Part shown: one piece after another, positions 5,841 to 7,465 of the stretch
Layout of the letters: the number at the start of each line of letters is the position of its first letter
How positions within the stretch are numbered: the first letter of the stretch is position 1
NCBI GenBank assembly: GCA_009779525.1
Contig: WREB01000048.1
Span: 1-7,465 of the forward strand
Origin: Defluviitaleaceae bacterium
Lineage (GTDB): Bacteria > Bacillota_A > Clostridia > Lachnospirales > WQUN01
Direction of reading: 5' to 3'
DNA length: 7,465 nt
Made by a program: the position numbers and the translations under genes
The notes under the pieces: model-generated
Databases searched by the model: none
Told to the model about the DNA's origin: nothing
Seen by the model: only the letters and a program-made list of their open reading frames with translations

Positions 5841-6623
5841 TTACTTCATGCTTTCCGCGACGCCGATCACGAGCCCGACCGTGCGGAGCGACTCGGCGTC
5901 TCGCACCTGCTTCGCGGCGAAGGATTTGTTTAAGGATTCTAAATGGACGGTGTTTTTCTTCTGGTCCACCCTCAGCCGCTTGATGAGCGCCTCGCCCTCG
6001 TAGGTGAACACCCCGATGCTGTCCGCCTCGATCTTCGGCGCGGCCTTGACGAACACGATGTCGCCGTCGCAGATTTTAGGCTCCATGCTCTCGCCCCTCG
6101 CCCGGATGCAAAAATCCGCGCGCAGGCTGACCGGGGTCTGCATGAAGCGCATCGTCTCGTAATCGTTTTCGCTTTCGTCGTTTAGGTAGTTGCCCATCCC
6201 CGCCGAAACGCGCTGAGGGTAGACGGGCAGCGTGACCCATTGCTTGCCGCCCAGGTTTTTTAAGTCGGGCGAGGCCTTGTCGTTTGGATAGTTCGCGCGC
6301 TCGCACTCTTTTTTCAACACGCAGTCGACTAGGTCCCTCCCGTGTTCGTCAAGCGAGCGGTAGCCCATTATGTGGTCGTGCTCCTCTTCCGAAAGGATCG
6401 CGATCTCGTCGGCCTTCCTGCGGTTTTCGGAAGCGCCGAGCACATAGTCGATCGACACCCCGAAGAAGCGCGCGAGCATTTGCAAAATCTCGGAGTTCGG
6501 CTCGCGGAAACCGGACTCGTAGTTGGCGTACGTGCTGTAGTTAAGCGGAAGGGACGAAACGAGGTCGCGCTTGCTTAAGCCCTTTTCTTTGCGGAGCGCG
6601 CGAAGGCGTTCACCGATTGCCAT
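5841..6623 (-). CDS. CI/LexA-like repressor: XRE helix-turn-helix plus S24 autopeptidase
   Basis: 260-aa DNA-binding repressor. Residues 1-63 are an XRE HTH (IGERLRALRKEKGLSKRDLV, then YSTYANYESGFREPNSEIL and FFGVSIDYVLG). A variable linker follows to about 127, then a LexA/S24 domain. The cleavage bond is visible in QRVSAGMGNY (Ala141-Gly142). The catalytic dyad is Ser179 in RGESMEP and Lys215 in GEALIKRL, so RecA-stimulated or spontaneous self-cleavage is plausible. The start is the ATG at 6621-6623, 5 nt after GGGGAGG; a longer frame back to 6707 would run into the promoter. This is not LexA itself, whose N-terminus is a winged helix of a different sequence. Such repressors usually govern prophages, mobile elements or stress genes, but no phage gene is nearby. 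Its likely targets are its own promoter and possibly genes elsewhere. Confidence 0.9.
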   Translation of the reverse strand: MAIGERLRALRKEKGLSKRDLVSSLPLNYSTYANYESGFREPNSEILQMLARFFGVSIDYVLGASENRRKADEIAILSEEEHDHIMGYRSLDEHGRDLVDCVLKKECERANYPNDKASPDLKNLGGKQWVTLPVYPQRVSAGMGNYLNDESENDYETMRFMQTPVSLRADFCIRARGESMEPKICDGDIVFVKAAPKIEADSIGVFTYEGEALIKRLRVDQKKNTVHLESLNKSFAAKQVRDAESLRTVGLVIGVAESMK

Positions 6624-6628
6624 TTTAG

Positions 6629-6635
6629 CCTCCCC
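6629..6635 (-). promoter_or_regulatory. Ribosome binding site of the S24 repressor
   Basis: GGGGAGG on the minus strand, 5 nt before the ATG at 6623. It decides the start in favour of the 260-aa protein over an in-frame extension of 28 residues. Confidence 0.8.
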
Positions 6636-6642
6636 GAAAAAC

Positions 6643-6657
6643 CAGTACATGTGTTCG
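6643..6657 (-). promoter_or_regulatory. Degenerate SOS (LexA/DinR)-type box
   Basis: The minus strand reads CGAACACATGTACTG. Against the Gram-positive LexA consensus CGAACRNRYGTTYC, 12 of 14 positions match; the left half-site is perfect and the right one degenerate. It lies between the -10 box and the ribosome binding site of the repressor gene, where bound protein would block transcription. It could be a LexA site or a half-conserved autoregulatory site. Confidence 0.4.
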
Positions 6658-6665
6658 ATTTTTTG

Positions 6666-6694
6666 ATTATAGCGCGAAAAAATTTTTGGCGCAA
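6666..6694 (-). promoter_or_regulatory. Sigma-A promoter of the S24 repressor gene
   Basis: On the minus strand, TTGCGC (6694-6689), a 17-nt spacer and a perfect TATAAT (6671-6666). Transcription would start near 6659, with a leader of about 36 nt holding the SOS-like box and the ribosome binding site. Confidence 0.78.
6672..6692. promoter_or_regulatory. 21-bp dyad operator candidate inside the repressor promoter
   Basis: An almost perfect palindrome: arms GCGCg-AAAAA and TTTTT-gGCGC around a central A, with 9 of 10 pairs complementary. It fills the spacer and overlaps the -35 box, an ideal place for repression. Length and symmetry suit a dimeric XRE/CI-type repressor, so autoregulation is the simplest reading. 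Confidence 0.55.
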
Positions 6695-6723
6695 CGCGGC
6701 GGGGCAAAAACGCGGCGAATCAA

Positions 6724-6751
6724 TAAAAAAAGCGCGGCATTCAAGCCGCGC
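6724..6751 (-). terminator. Intrinsic terminator after the lepB-DUF1858 unit
   Basis: The minus strand reads GCGCGGC-ttgaat-GCCGCGC followed at once by seven Ts (6731-6725). A GC-rich 7-bp stem, 6-nt loop and T-run form a textbook rho-independent terminator, 17 nt after the DUF1858 stop. It insulates the repressor promoter from read-through. Confidence 0.93.
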
Positions 6752-6768
6752 CGAACTATTTTATTTTC

Positions 6769-6978
6769 CTACGCGCCCTTTTCGCTCAGGTACAGGTTCA
6801 TTTCCTCTACGATCGGGTCCGCGTCCATCCCGTGGACCGCGGCCGCCTCCTCGAGGGATTCGCCCTGAGCCGAGGGGCACCCGACGCAGTGCATCCCCGC
6901 GCGCATCAGTATCGGTATAAGCCCCTCGTCAAGCCTTATGATGTCGCCGATAAGCATTTCCTTTTCAACTTTCGCCAT
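6769..6978 (-). CDS. DUF1858 protein with CxxC redox motif
   Basis: 69-aa stand-alone DUF1858 domain, the family also called hydrid-cluster-protein-associated redox disulfide domain. The family pattern is clear: [20 protein letters not shown], then [20 protein letters not shown], where Cys31 and Cys34 form the CxxC pair. [16 protein letters not shown] forms the last helix. Related small proteins occur widely in anaerobes; a redox or metal-handling role is suggested by the cysteines but not proven. The ATG at 6976-6978 follows a G-rich SD (GGGGG) about 7-8 nt upstream. The gene starts 30 nt after the lepB stop and ends at a strong terminator, so it is probably the last gene of the lepB transcript. 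No hybrid-cluster protein gene is in view. Confidence 0.9.
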   Translation of the reverse strand: MAKVEKEMLIGDIIRLDEGLIPILMRAGMHCVGCPSAQGESLEEAAAVHGMDADPIVEEMNLYLSEKGA

Positions 6979-7008
6979 CTGCCTGCCCCCTTTCGCCGCC
7001 GCCTTAAT

Positions 7009-7465
7009 CTATGCGCCGTAAAGCATCTTGAAGCCCGGAAAATATTTGAAGACGACTTTCCCGAGTATCTTGTTTTTTGCGACGTACTTGTTCATCCAGT
7101 AGCGCGAGTCCTGCGAGTCGTCCCTGTTGTCCCCGAGCATGAAGTAGTGGCCCTCGGGGACCTCGTACGGCCCGTAGTTGCCGTGGGTCTCGTTGAGTAT
7201 GAACTCGTCCCTTAGCGGCGAAACCGAGCCGTTTAAGTAGACTTTGCCGTCCCTTATCTCCACTGTGTCGCCGGGAAGCCCCATCACGCGCTTAACGTAA
7301 AGCACCCTTTCGTCGTCCGGGTTTCTGAAGACGACGATGTCATACAGGTTGGGGCCGCCGGTCAGGTACGAGAGCCTGAACGCGACGATCCGGTCGTTTA
7401 TCATTATGGTGTTTTTCATCGAGCCGGTCGGGACCGAAGCGTTGACTATTACGAAGTTGTTGACC
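7009..7465 (-). CDS. lepB: Signal peptidase I, N-terminus cut by window edge
   Basis: Membrane-bound S26 protease that removes signal peptides from exported proteins. The frame is open to the right edge; the 152 visible codons begin VNNFVIVNASVPTGSMKNTI. The nucleophile Ser is in PTGSM, and the general-base Lys is in LYVKRVMGLPGD. The later boxes DGKVYLNG, GHYFMLGDNRDDSQDSRYW and a C-terminal KVVFKYFPGFKMLYG complete the family pattern. The short catalytic domain, without the large insertion of the E. coli enzyme, is the Gram-positive type. The cytoplasmic N-terminus and transmembrane anchor must lie beyond 7465. The ATG at 7417-7419 is not the start, because it follows the catalytic Ser. It is followed after 30 nt by the DUF1858 gene on the same strand. 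Confidence 0.95.
   Translation of the reverse strand, partial: VNNFVIVNASVPTGSMKNTIMINDRIVAFRLSYLTGGPNLYDIVVFRNPDDERVLYVKRVMGLPGDTVEIRDGKVYLNGSVSPLRDEFILNETHGNYGPYEVPEGHYFMLGDNRDDSQDSRYWMNKYVAKNKILGKVVFKYFPGFKMLYGA

Noticed and set aside
5841..6623. The S24 protein as LexA itself
   Set aside because: The N-terminus is an XRE helix-turn-helix (MAIGERLRALRKEKG), not the LexA winged helix.
6624..6707. Repressor start 28 codons upstream
   Set aside because: This would put the -10 box and SOS-like box inside the coding region; the ATG at 6623 has an ideal SD and matches the XRE family start.
7417..7419. ATG as the start of signal peptidase I
   Set aside because: It lies directly after the catalytic Ser of PTGSM, and the frame remains open with family sequence to the window edge.
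1..7465. CRISPR arrays, tRNAs, rRNAs, insertion sequences
   Set aside because: Reading both strands showed no regularly spaced repeats, cloverleaf-like genes, transposase frames or terminal inverted repeats.

Overview
The window is chromosomal DNA from a GC-rich member of the Bacillota, most likely an uncultured clostridial lineage. The evidence is the cdaA-cdaR pair preceded by two small clostridial-type membrane proteins, a Gram-positive-style signal peptidase I, a DUF1858 redox protein, strong GGAGG ribosome binding sites and TATAAT promoters. No phage structural gene, transposase, rRNA, tRNA or CRISPR array is visible.

Region 1 (1-3422, minus strand) is one four-gene operon, read from right to left. 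Two uncharacterised membrane proteins (160 and 326 aa) come first. They are followed by the diadenylate cyclase CdaA, which makes the second messenger c-di-AMP, and by its extracytoplasmic regulator CdaR, which is cut by the left window edge. In many Bacillota glmM follows cdaR, so it may lie just outside.

Region 2 (3423-4990) is a compact divergent promoter and a single plus-strand gene for glycerol kinase, GlpK. The two -10 boxes, one for glpK and one for the c-di-AMP operon, are back-to-back mirror images only 3 bp apart. The two transcription units therefore probably compete for RNA polymerase.

Region 3 (4991-5840) is a conspicuously AT-rich island. It holds a PIN-domain ribonuclease toxin followed by a small putative antitoxin, both on the minus strand, with a perfect 10-bp palindrome just upstream of the toxin. 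Its composition suggests recent horizontal arrival between native genes.

Region 4 (5841-6768, minus strand) encodes a CI/LexA-like repressor: an N-terminal HTH, an Ala-Gly cleavage site and an S24 Ser/Lys peptidase. It has a clear promoter, a 21-bp dyad inside that promoter, and a degenerate SOS-type box between the -10 and the ribosome binding site. It looks autoregulated and possibly DNA-damage responsive.

Region 5 (6724-7465, minus strand) holds the C-terminal part of signal peptidase I and a 69-aa DUF1858 CxxC protein, closed by a textbook intrinsic terminator.

The most promising leads are the two unknown membrane proteins in front of cdaA, the shared divergent promoter, and the toxin-antitoxin/repressor neighbourhood. 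I see no clearly new multi-gene system.
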